DNA of 64,000 nt from CAYQTE01 sp964420285 (GTDB taxonomy: Bacteria; Planctomycetota; Phycisphaerae; Tepidisphaerales; Tepidisphaeraceae), in assembly GCA_964420285.1 (NCBI GenBank), contig CAYQTE010000002.1, positions 1 through 64,000 on the forward strand, written 5' to 3'. The translations under genes and the position numbers were made by a program. Positions 6,965 through 14,472 of this stretch are shown piece after piece (within the stretch, counting starts at the first letter, position 1; each line of letters starts with the position of its first letter). The notes under the pieces are model-generated. The model searched no databases and was not told the DNA's origin. It saw only the letters and a program-made list of their open reading frames with translations.

Positions 6965-7507
6965 ATGAAACGCATTCGCCGATGGGTGCTTAGCGCTCTG
7001 GCCGGCCTGTCGCTGCTGGTCATTTTCCCGATCCGGTTCTTGATCGTCCGTGTTGCGCTTCGTCCGCTTTTCGAGATTCGCGACATGGTTCGCTCGCGTC
7101 GGCGTGAGTATCGACTATCCCACGGCCTTTGCGTTGAATGCGGCTACGACCTGCGTGCCACGCCGGAGCGGTGTCCGGAATGCGGCACGATTCCGCCAAA
7201 GCCGACACCGCCGCCGCAGCCCCCGTTTGTCGATTTTTGGGCGCGCGTGTCGATCTATACCATCATTACGTATCCGGCAGCGATATGGCTGCTCGATCGT
7301 CTGCACGACTTCGGCTTTACCGGCACTCCCTGCAGGCCCGAGGAAACGTCATGGCAGTTCAAAGCCATGCATGTTCCCGCATTATTCGGCATACTTTGTG
7401 CCCTTACGTCATTCGGCAGGCGGGCGTCAGTGGTGCCAGTGGTCGCATTATTTGCAAACATTGCCATGATGATATGCTGGCCGGTGTTACTGCCACAACA
7501 CGGCTGA
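6965..7507 (+). CDS. Membrane protein with planctomycete-type double-CxxC zinc ribbon
   Basis: The product is 180 residues. A hydrophobic segment at about residues 9-35 is followed by CVECGYDLRATPERCPECG (residues about 58-76), two CxxC knuckles forming a zinc ribbon. A proline-rich linker and two or three further membrane segments follow, ending near the C-terminus. The same ribbon sequence recurs in many otherwise unrelated small planctomycete membrane proteins; that is from memory of the group and was not searched. The start at 6965 begins MKRIRRWV, a positively charged end before the first membrane segment. Function unknown. A second, degenerate copy of the ribbon lies just downstream (7503-7562). 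Confidence 0.7.
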   Translation: MKRIRRWVLSALAGLSLLVIFPIRFLIVRVALRPLFEIRDMVRSRRREYRLSHGLCVECGYDLRATPERCPECGTIPPKPTPPPQPPFVDFWARVSIYTIITYPAAIWLLDRLHDFGFTGTPCRPEETSWQFKAMHVPALFGILCALTSFGRRASVVPVVALFANIAMMICWPVLLPQHG

Positions 7508-7562
7508 TCGGTGCCCGGAATGCGGGACGGTGCCGCCCAAGAAGAGCGGACTTTCGGAATGA
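7503..7562 (+). pseudogene. Fragment of a second zinc-ribbon coding sequence
   Basis: In the frame starting at 7503 the translation is ADRCPECGTVPPKKSGLSE followed by TGA. It closely matches the RCPECGTIPPKP of the gene that ends at 7507, but in another frame and without an upstream half. It looks like the C-terminal scrap of a duplicated or displaced ribbon gene. Confidence 0.4.
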
Positions 7563-7740
7563 CACCGGGCCGGGATGCGAGCCAAGGGTAAAGACGCAAG
7601 ATCGGCCCGCGCGACTTTTGCCACAGGCTGCCAAAAGCCGAAGTACGATGAGGAAGGAGATTACGAACGGGATCGGGATCAGGATCAGGGCCGCTCCCGG
7701 ACTGTGATTTCGGCCGGTAAATGGATACACTCGTTCGCCT

Positions 7741-8325
7741 ATGAATCCCGAAGACCCCAACACGCCCAAGCCGCCGGCCGACGGTGAGCCGCCGACCGCC
7801 TTTACCCAGCAGTTTTCGCATCAGCCCATCGGCGCCCGCGTGCCGGAGAAGATCGCCCGCGGCGTCTTCTCCACCGGCGTCATCGTGCTGGACAGCCCCA
7901 AGGAATTCGTTCTCGATTTTCTCCAGGGCCTCTCGCGCCCCTTCCAGGTCTCCGCCCGCATCGTCCTGGCGCCCGCCACCTTCGAGGAATTCACCGTCGC
8001 ACTCAAGGACAACCTCAACAAGTACACCGAGGCCTTCGGACCCATCCCCCAACTCCCCAAGCCCGCCAATCCCCAGCGGCCCACCATCCAGGAAATCTAC
8101 GAAACTTTCAAAGTCAGCGACGATATGCTCGCCGGCAGCTATGCCAATTCCGTCATGATCGGCCACACCCCGGCCGAGCTGTTCCTCGATTTCATCACCG
8201 GCTTTTACCCCACCGCGGCCGTCTCCACGCGCATCTTCATGGCCGCCACGCAGGGTCCGCGCGTGCTGGAAACCGTCACCACGGCCCTGGCCCAGTTCAA
8301 TCTGCGCTACCGGCGTCCGGACTGA
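7741..8325 (+). CDS. Tandem DUF3467-like protein
   Basis: The 194-residue protein has two similar halves. In the first (about residues 40-105), ARGVFSTGVIVLDSPKEFVLDFL is followed by SARIVLAPATFEEFTVAL. In the second (about 125-190), GSYANSVMIGHTPAELFLDFI is followed by STRIFMAATQGPRVLETVTTAL. Each half matches the DUF3467 pattern, a short beta-rich domain of unknown function that usually occurs singly. The N-terminal 30 residues are proline-rich and probably disordered. The methyltransferase gene starts only 5 bp downstream, so the two are likely one operon. Confidence 0.75.
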   Translation: MNPEDPNTPKPPADGEPPTAFTQQFSHQPIGARVPEKIARGVFSTGVIVLDSPKEFVLDFLQGLSRPFQVSARIVLAPATFEEFTVALKDNLNKYTEAFGPIPQLPKPANPQRPTIQEIYETFKVSDDMLAGSYANSVMIGHTPAELFLDFITGFYPTAAVSTRIFMAATQGPRVLETVTTALAQFNLRYRRPD

Positions 8326-8330
8326 ACCAG

Positions 8331-9167
8331 ATGAAACGCCGCCGGCCATCATCGGGCGCTTCGGAGCGCTATCACAACCGCGTCGCGCGCCGCTACGACG
8401 CCCTCTATGACGATCCCTATTGGGCCTTTCACGACGAACTCACCTGGGCGCGGATCCGCCCGCACATCCCGCCCGATCTGGCCGCGCCCTGCTGCGATCT
8501 GGGCTGCGGCACCGGCGCCTGGGGACTTCGCCTGCTCAAGACCGGCCTGCCCGTCACGTTCATCGATCATTCCGGCGTGATGGTTGAGCAGGCCCGCAGC
8601 GCGGTGGCCGAGCTGGCCCGCGATCATCCCGGCCGCAGCGCCCGCGCCACGTTCTTCATCGCCGACATGGTCGATCTCTCGGCGATCTCCACCGCCCCGT
8701 TCGCTCTGACTCTGGCGATGGGCGATCCCCTCTCGATCTGCTCCGACCCGCTGGCCGCGGCCGTCCAACTCTACAAAACCTGTCGTCCCGGCGGCACGGT
8801 CATCGCCACGGTAGACAACAAACTGGCCGCCCTGGACTATTACGCCCAAAAGGGCAACCTCGACGAATTGGAGAATTTCGTCGCCACCGGCCGTACGCAC
8901 TGGCTCACAAGAGAGCGAGAGGAACAATTCGAGCTGACCACGTTCACGCCGCAATCGCTGAGAAAACTCTTCGAGCGCGTCGGCTTCACGGTCCAGAGCA
9001 TCATCGGCAAGACCATTCTGCCCATCCGCAAGAACCCCGCCCTGCTGGAACAGCCCAGCGCCATCGACCGCCTGCTCAAGCTGGAAACCGACCTCGCCGC
9101 CGACCCCGCCGCCGCCGCACGGGCCAACCATCTCCAGATCACCGCCAAACGGCCGGAAAAAGAGTAA
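8331..9167 (+). CDS. Class I SAM-dependent methyltransferase
   Basis: The 278-residue protein has a Rossmann-fold methyltransferase core. Motif I is CCDLGCGTGAWG at about residues 54-65, followed by an acidic residue after the second strand (VTFIDHSGVMVEQAR). IADMVDLS lies near the adenine-binding region and a post-motif strand reads GGTVIATVDN. The N-terminus (YHNRVARRYDALYDD) resembles the pre-motif helix of methyltransferases acting on small molecules. The target is unknown. It follows the DUF3467-like gene by 5 bp and is probably co-expressed with it. Confidence 0.85.
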   Translation: MKRRRPSSGASERYHNRVARRYDALYDDPYWAFHDELTWARIRPHIPPDLAAPCCDLGCGTGAWGLRLLKTGLPVTFIDHSGVMVEQARSAVAELARDHPGRSARATFFIADMVDLSAISTAPFALTLAMGDPLSICSDPLAAAVQLYKTCRPGGTVIATVDNKLAALDYYAQKGNLDELENFVATGRTHWLTREREEQFELTTFTPQSLRKLFERVGFTVQSIIGKTILPIRKNPALLEQPSAIDRLLKLETDLAADPAAAARANHLQITAKRPEKE

Positions 9168-9285
9168 TCAACCGCGTCTGCGGTGAGCATCGCCGAACCG
9201 AAGACGCCATGACGCCAGGGTCAATTCGGCAAATTGCGGTATTTGAATTGGGATCGAATTTGCGCGATGCCGAGGAAATTTCTTA

Positions 9286-9377
9286 CCTCTGCGCCTCAGC
9301 GCCTCTGCGAGGGATAATTCTTCTTCGCATGTGGCCCGGCGGATGAATATCCCTCGCGGAGGCGCAGAGTCGCAGAG
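9286..9377. repeat. Imperfect long inverted repeat rich in CTCTGCG motifs
   Basis: The arm at 9286-9316 (CCTCTGCGCC...GAGGGATA) is matched in inverse by 9348-9377 (TATCCCTCGC...CGCAGAG) with a few mismatches and a 31-bp spacer. Repeats of the CTCTGCGCCTCTGCG kind are dispersed in many environmental genomes. It lies just upstream of the next gene's ribosome-binding site. Confidence 0.6.
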
Positions 9378-9414
9378 AAAAGATGTTATGATGCGCCGAC
9401 AATTCGGAGGTCAT

Positions 9415-10056
9415 ATGCCGCAATCAACCAAATCCCGCAGCAAGAAGTCAAAGCCGGCCGGCAAGAAGGTTGCGCCGCGCCCCCTGTCGCCTTCGAGTGT
9501 TCCCCAGGCCGTGGGGCGGATGTCGCAATGGAAGAGCACTGCCCGCTTCGCCGCCGGCCGGCAGGTGATTGCAACGGCCGAAAAATCCCCCGATCGTGTC
9601 TATCCCCAATTTGACGCCATCGCCTCCCTGCTGGACGGTCCCTGCACGATCATTCGCTGGAACGCCTTGCGCATCCTCTCCCACCTGGCCGCCGTCGATT
9701 CGGCCGGAAAAATTCCCGCCTTCCTCGATAAGTATCTCGGGTATATCCGCGATGGCAGCCTGATCACGGCCGGCACGGCCATCGCCGGCGCCGGCCGTAT
9801 CCTCGCCTCCCGCCCCGATTTGCTCGACCGCATCCTCCCCGCCCTGCTGAATGTGGAAACCGCAACCTTTCCCACGCCAAAATGCCGCCACGTCGCCATG
9901 GGCCACACGCTCGATGCCCTGGCCGCCAACTGGCCCGCCGTCCACACCCACCCGGCCGTCCAAGCCCTCGTCCGCCGCCACCTGAAAAACCCCCGCCCGG
10001 CGGTGGCAAGACGTGCGGCGAGGCTCAGCGGCAAGGCAGGCCCGCCTCTGTGTTGA
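9415..10056 (+). CDS. Hypothetical helical-repeat (HEAT-like) protein
   Basis: The ATG at 9415 has GGAGG 4 bases upstream, so it is preferred over upstream in-frame starts. The first 35 residues are Lys/Arg/Ser/Pro-rich and probably disordered. Residues about 60-205 are a series of amphipathic helices (IIRWNALRILSHLAAV, ITAGTAIAGAGRILA, VAMGHTLDALAANW) that resemble HEAT-type repeats. No catalytic motif is visible. Its last 36 coding bases are duplicated at 11711-11746 as part of the downstream tandem duplication. Confidence 0.6.
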   Translation: MPQSTKSRSKKSKPAGKKVAPRPLSPSSVPQAVGRMSQWKSTARFAAGRQVIATAEKSPDRVYPQFDAIASLLDGPCTIIRWNALRILSHLAAVDSAGKIPAFLDKYLGYIRDGSLITAGTAIAGAGRILASRPDLLDRILPALLNVETATFPTPKCRHVAMGHTLDALAANWPAVHTHPAVQALVRRHLKNPRPAVARRAARLSGKAGPPLC

Positions 10057-10238
10057 AAGGGCGCATTTTTCTGTCAACGCTGATCCATCTGAACGTGTAA
10101 AATGACTGGCGACGTTCTCACGCCGCGCGCCCATAAACGAGGAGGCCGCATGCCAGTCAATAGCCTGCAACCCCGATGGCTGTGGATAATGCTGTCTGTC
10201 GCCATCGCCTCGGCCGCCGTTGCGGCTCGGGGCGGGGT
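10021..10238 (+). repeat. Tandem-duplication block, first copy
   Basis: This 218-bp block covers the 3' end of the helical-repeat gene, the intergenic region and the signal-peptide codons of the propeller gene. It is nearly identical to 11711-11928, an offset of 1,690 bp. It defines the 5' side of a tandem duplication. Confidence 0.85.
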
Positions 10239-11670
10239 TCTATCGGCTGACCTGCTGGCCGATATGCCTGACTATTCGCAAATCGCGATGTCGGCGGTGT
10301 CAGCCGACTGCCGCAACGTGGCGATGGTCGTAGGCGACGCGACCGGCAAATCGGCGCTCTTCCTGAATGATAAGACCGTTGCCGCTGGTCGGGACATCTC
10401 GCTAGTTGCCATCAGCCCCGACGGGAAGCGACTGGCCTACGTCGTCCATGAGAGCGAGGACAAGTGGCACGCAGTAGTCGACGGCGTCGCTGGCGACACA
10501 TATGACAGCCTCAAATATGCGTTGGGCGACAGTCTCAAATACACGACAGCTGATCTCCTCGCGTTTAGCCCGGACGGCAAGCATCTGGCTTATATCGCGC
10601 AAAAAGGCGGCAAGCAGATGATCGTGATAGACGGTAATGCGCAATTGCAGCACGACCGCATATTACGAGGAAATCCCACCGGCAGCGGCCTCATGGGTTA
10701 CGTTCTCTTCAGCCCGGACAGCCAGCGGTACGCATACGTTGCATTTGACCAAGGCGGCGTTGACCAAACGCTCATCGTTGACGGCATCAAATTCAAAACG
10801 GGCGCATTCCGCGACGTTTCCTTCAGTCGGGACAGCAAGCATATCGCGTATGATTTCATTGATGACGATTTGGTGCACCATTTCTATGTCGATGATAAAG
10901 AAATCGGTCACTGCACCTTCGGCGCTGGTCCCGTCCTGAGCGATGACGGCAAACATGCGGCCTACGCGGAGGAAGGACAACGGGCCAACACATCACACAC
11001 AGTGCTCGACGGCAAGGAAGGCCCGCCGATCCCCCAGAAGTCGCGGGAAGGGGCAGGAATCGCACTGACAGCACTTTTTGTCGACAAGCTCGTCTTCAGC
11101 CCGGATGGGAGACGACTCGCTTTTGACGAAGAAGAGCCTATTGGATCCGGCCGTTTCTCTTCCGTCAATCTCGACGGCGTGGAGGGAAGGAGATCATACG
11201 CGCTCATCGGCAATCTGATATTCAGCCCGGACAACCGAAATTTGGCATGCGCTGCGATGAATAGGGCTGTTGGAGGCCCCCCCGAATGGAGGATCGTGTT
11301 GAATGGGAAGGACGGACAGACTTTCGATTTCGTCCTGCCGCCGGTTTTCAGCCCGGACAGTAAACATCTGGCGTACGCCGCACGGAAGGCAGGGAAGTGG
11401 ATGGTGGTTTTGGACGGTCAAACCATCACGACATACGAAGCGATCATCTCTCGCGTTGCCGCTGACGATGTAGATCGGGCGCCTGCATGGGGGGATGCCC
11501 AAGGAACATTGCTGGAAAAAATAGAGCCAAACCCCTTCGAGGCGTTCTCGACGCCATACCGTTTCGACTCCGACGGCAATCTGATCTTCCTCGGTTCCTC
11601 CGGCGGTAAGATCTTCCGGGTGAAGTGGAAGCCGGATGACGGTTTGCCCCCGGCGACGACCCGACCCTGA
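10150..11670 (+). CDS. Secreted WD40/PD40-type beta-propeller protein (paralogue 1)
   Basis: The ATG at 10150 follows a strong GAGGAGG. The first 33 residues are a signal peptide (basic RW, hydrophobic LWIMLSVAIASAAVAA). The remaining ~470 residues contain repeats of the form FSPDxKHLAYxAxKxGKxMVVxDG (for example at about residues 140-165 and 395-415), as in TolB-like PD40 propellers. The repeat spacing suggests six to eight blades. No enzyme motif is visible, so a binding or scaffold role outside the cytoplasm is plausible. It is followed by a longer paralogue with the same leader and the same C-terminal 30 residues, generated by tandem duplication. Confidence 0.75.
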   Translation: MPVNSLQPRWLWIMLSVAIASAAVAARGGVLSADLLADMPDYSQIAMSAVSADCRNVAMVVGDATGKSALFLNDKTVAAGRDISLVAISPDGKRLAYVVHESEDKWHAVVDGVAGDTYDSLKYALGDSLKYTTADLLAFSPDGKHLAYIAQKGGKQMIVIDGNAQLQHDRILRGNPTGSGLMGYVLFSPDSQRYAYVAFDQGGVDQTLIVDGIKFKTGAFRDVSFSRDSKHIAYDFIDDDLVHHFYVDDKEIGHCTFGAGPVLSDDGKHAAYAEEGQRANTSHTVLDGKEGPPIPQKSREGAGIALTALFVDKLVFSPDGRRLAFDEEEPIGSGRFSSVNLDGVEGRRSYALIGNLIFSPDNRNLACAAMNRAVGGPPEWRIVLNGKDGQTFDFVLPPVFSPDSKHLAYAARKAGKWMVVLDGQTITTYEAIISRVAADDVDRAPAWGDAQGTLLEKIEPNPFEAFSTPYRFDSDGNLIFLGSSGGKIFRVKWKPDDGLPPATTRP

Positions 11671-11710
11671 GCGAACCGCTGGTCGCGCGAGCGGCAATCG
11701 ACCCGCGGCC

Positions 11711-11928
11711 AGGCTCAGCGGCAAGGCCGGCCCGCCTCTGTGTTGAAAGGGCGCGTTTTTCTGTCAACGCTGATGCATCTGAACGTGTAAAATAACTGGC
11801 GACGTTCTCACGCCGCGCGCCCATAAACGAGGAGGCCGCATGCCAGTCAATAGCCTGCAACCCCGATGGCTGTGGATAATGCTGTCTGTCGCCATCGCCT
11901 CGGCCGCCGTTGCGGCTCGGGGCGGGGT
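11711..11928 (+). repeat. Tandem-duplication block, second copy
   Basis: This block is nearly identical to 10021-10238. It includes a 36-bp relic of the 3' end of the helical-repeat gene (with its TGA) standing in an intergenic region, which shows the direction of duplication. A matching 3' block joins 11554-11710 to 13628-13781. Confidence 0.85.
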
Positions 11929-13741
11929 GGTATCGGCCGATCCTCTGGCCGATATGCCCGATGCCTCGCACGTCGCGATGACCGTGGTCTCGGCCGATTG
12001 CCGCAATGTCGCGATGATCGTGGATAACGCACCGGGCAAATCGACTCTGTTCCTCAACGGCAAGACCGTCGCCAGCGATCTGGATATATCTCTGGCGGCC
12101 ATCAGTCCCGATGGAAAGCGCCTCGCCTACGTCGTGCGCGACAGCCCGGACAACTGGCATGCCGTTGTCGATGGGATCGCCAGCGAAGCTTACGACGTGC
12201 GCGAAACTTTCTTCACGCCCGACGCCAGCGGCAAAGTTGTTGAAATGCTCGGTCCGGTGACCAAGTTCGCCATGAGAATCAACCCCTTTACGTTTAGCCC
12301 AGACAGCAAGCACATTGCCTACGTCGCGAAAAAGGCCGGCAGGGTATTTGTCGTCAGGGATGGGGTGGCTGGCTCGCTGCATCATGACTTGGACGACAGG
12401 CTGGGCGGCAATGCACACTACTTGCTCTTCAGTCCCGACAGCCAGCATCTCGCCTATGCTGCACTTGAAGAAGGTGTCGGGCCTATAGTGGATGAAAAGA
12501 TCCCCATCACCGACGGTAATCTCGACAGCATCCGTGACCTGTCGTTCAGCCCGGACAGCAAACGCATGGCGTTCAACTCAACGCCCAACGGCCCCGGCGG
12601 CGTGCGGCAGAAAGTGCATTTCTTCGTCGATGGCAAAGATGTTGGGAACGCGGACGCTGGCACGGGGCCGGTGTTCAGCGATGACAGCCTGCATGTGGCC
12701 TTTGTGGCAATAACGATCGGAAGCATTGAGGGAGATGCCTACGATACCATGCGCTTGGTCGTCGACGGTCATGAAGGGCCGCCCACACTCATTTTTGGAG
12801 GGCCTGAGTTTACGCACCCGTCGCAACTGACATTCGGCCGCGCCAGGGTCGGTGGAGATCACTCTACCACGGCGCCCAGCGGCCCGGCAGTCGATCGGGA
12901 GCTTGTTGACTTGAGAACAAGGTTTTGGACTCAATACCAAGCGACGGACATCTACGTTACGGCAGAAAAGGAACGCGACCTGGCACTGGCGGCGTACTTC
13001 GCCGCCGATCCGAGCAGGCGCGGCGGGCTGGCGACGCCCGCGCAAAATCAGACGACGAACGATGATTTTGCCAGCGCCAAGGTGCGGCTGGATGCCGCAT
13101 CTCAGGCTCTGGAGAAGCTCAAGACGGATTTCGATGCCAGCCTTCCAAATAACCCCGATTTCCTAGCCGCCGAGGCGAAACTCAAAACCGATCGCGCCGC
13201 CTTCATCGCCAACCTCAATGGCTTGCAATTGGCGTTCGTTCTGCAAACCATTATGGGCGCGTCTGGTCGGGCCACGTCGTCCAGCCGCGTCGAGGTAAAC
13301 CTCGTTGGCGGGAAGACGGTCAGAGATGTCAGCGACCTCAGCTTCAGCCCGGACGGCCGCCACGTTGCGTATGCCGCCGGCAGCTTTGTGGCCGAACGCA
13401 ATCGGGCAGCGACGGGCTGGATGACCGCGCTGGACGAAAAGGAAGGGGCGGTTTACGAGAAGGTTCTGAGGCCGCTTTTCAGTTTGGACAGCAAGCACCT
13501 GGCATACGCGGCGCTGGAACATGGACATTGGCTGATGATGATCGATGGTCACGACCTCGCCGGATATGAGCCGGTCGTTTCGCAAGTTGGCGACCCGGAC
13601 GACACTGAAAATGACGTTTTTTGCACCCCATACCGTTTCGACTCCGACGGCAATCTGATCTTCCTCGGTTCCTCCGGCGGTAAGATCTTCCGGGTGACGT
13701 GGAAGCCGGATGGATCGCTATCGGCGGCGACGCGGCCGTGA
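11840..13741 (+). CDS. Secreted PD40-type beta-propeller protein with coiled-coil insert (paralogue 2)
   Basis: The 633-residue protein begins with the same signal peptide and ribosome-binding site as its upstream neighbour and ends with almost the same C-terminal segment. Propeller repeats (FSPDSKHIAYVAKKAG, FSPDSQHLAYAALEEG, FSPDGRHVAYAAG) flank an insert at about residues 345-485 that the first copy lacks. The insert is rich in Ala, Leu, Lys and Glu (VRLDAASQALEKLKTDFDA, AEAKLKTDRAAFIANL) and looks like a helical coiled coil. One blade has been split to accommodate it. A binding or spacer role is plausible; no catalytic residues are visible. Confidence 0.75.
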   Translation: MPVNSLQPRWLWIMLSVAIASAAVAARGGVVSADPLADMPDASHVAMTVVSADCRNVAMIVDNAPGKSTLFLNGKTVASDLDISLAAISPDGKRLAYVVRDSPDNWHAVVDGIASEAYDVRETFFTPDASGKVVEMLGPVTKFAMRINPFTFSPDSKHIAYVAKKAGRVFVVRDGVAGSLHHDLDDRLGGNAHYLLFSPDSQHLAYAALEEGVGPIVDEKIPITDGNLDSIRDLSFSPDSKRMAFNSTPNGPGGVRQKVHFFVDGKDVGNADAGTGPVFSDDSLHVAFVAITIGSIEGDAYDTMRLVVDGHEGPPTLIFGGPEFTHPSQLTFGRARVGGDHSTTAPSGPAVDRELVDLRTRFWTQYQATDIYVTAEKERDLALAAYFAADPSRRGGLATPAQNQTTNDDFASAKVRLDAASQALEKLKTDFDASLPNNPDFLAAEAKLKTDRAAFIANLNGLQLAFVLQTIMGASGRATSSSRVEVNLVGGKTVRDVSDLSFSPDGRHVAYAAGSFVAERNRAATGWMTALDEKEGAVYEKVLRPLFSLDSKHLAYAALEHGHWLMMIDGHDLAGYEPVVSQVGDPDDTENDVFCTPYRFDSDGNLIFLGSSGGKIFRVTWKPDGSLSAATRP

Positions 13742-13857
13742 GCGAACCGGTGGTCGCGCAAGCGGCAATCGACCCGCGGCCCTCGTGTTACCTCTCGCCA
13801 AAGAAATAGCGGAGCGTGCATCGCCCACCGGACCGCGGCGCCGGCCGGGAGATCAAG

Positions 13858-13892
13858 GTGACAAATTCGCGAAAAGCGCTACCTTTTGTCAC
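13858..13892. repeat. Inverted repeat GTGACAAA ... TTTGTCAC
   Basis: Perfect 8-bp arms at 13858-13865 and 13885-13892 are separated by 19 bases. It lies in the gap between the propeller paralogue and the small lipoprotein gene. It could be an operator or a weak hairpin; there is no T-run to suggest termination. Confidence 0.3.
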
Positions 13893-13978
13893 TCTCTGTC
13901 CGAATTTATGGAATCGCGCGGCAAATCCGCCGCTGGGGGATTGGGTTGGCCGGCGTGCCGCAAGTTCCGGGCGGCGGG

Positions 13979-14122
13979 TCAGCGGTGATCGGGATGCTCG
14001 ATAATCACGGTCCGGCCGTGGTCATCGTCATGATCATGGCCGCGGCGGTCATCGACGATGCAGCCGGTGACGCGGGTCAGCAGGAGCAGGACCAAGGAGA
14101 GCAGAATCAATCGGTTTCGCAT
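13979..14122 (-). CDS. Small His/Asp-rich lipoprotein
   Basis: The 47-residue product starts at the ATG at 14122, preceded by GGAG with an 8-base spacing. MRNRLILLSLVLLLLTRVTGC is a lipoprotein signal with the lipidation Cys at residue 21. The mature part is only 26 residues and rich in His and Asp (RRGHDHDDDHGRTVIIEH), which could bind metal ions. It stands alone on the minus strand between two plus-strand genes. The family is not recognised, and it is too short for confident homology, but the signal, lipobox and ribosome-binding site agree. Confidence 0.6.
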   Translation of the reverse strand: MRNRLILLSLVLLLLTRVTGCIVDDRRGHDHDDDHGRTVIIEHPDHR

Positions 14123-14472
14123 GTTGTCACTCCGATTGCAGCATAGACCACCGGCCGGCAAAGGGAACGGCGAAAATATCGGCCTGTGGTCGCGGGCCCG
14201 GAAATTCAGAATTTGCAGCGGGGATCGCGGAGGGAATGCAAACGCGATGGGACCAAAGAAATGATCTCACGCCAAGGCACACCTGCGGGGAGCGACGTCC
14301 AACCGAATAATGTTGCATGCTATGCCGACGGTCGGCATGACAGCCTATACTCAAATCGGCGATTTCCGCGGTGGCCCTGTCTGTTCGTGATTCGAGGCAG
14401 CGGTCGCAAGCGTCAAAGTGTGTGGCTCGTGGGAATCAATCTGTTGCATTGTCGCTGCCGTGGGAGCCGATT
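14123..14472. other. 350-bp gap before the first giant surface-protein gene
   Basis: I see no supportable gene in this gap. It contains a short inverted repeat near 14322-14338 (TGCCGACGGTCGGCA). It presumably holds the promoters for the small lipoprotein (reading left) and the surface protein (reading right), but no convincing -35/-10 pair can be assigned. Confidence 0.4.
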
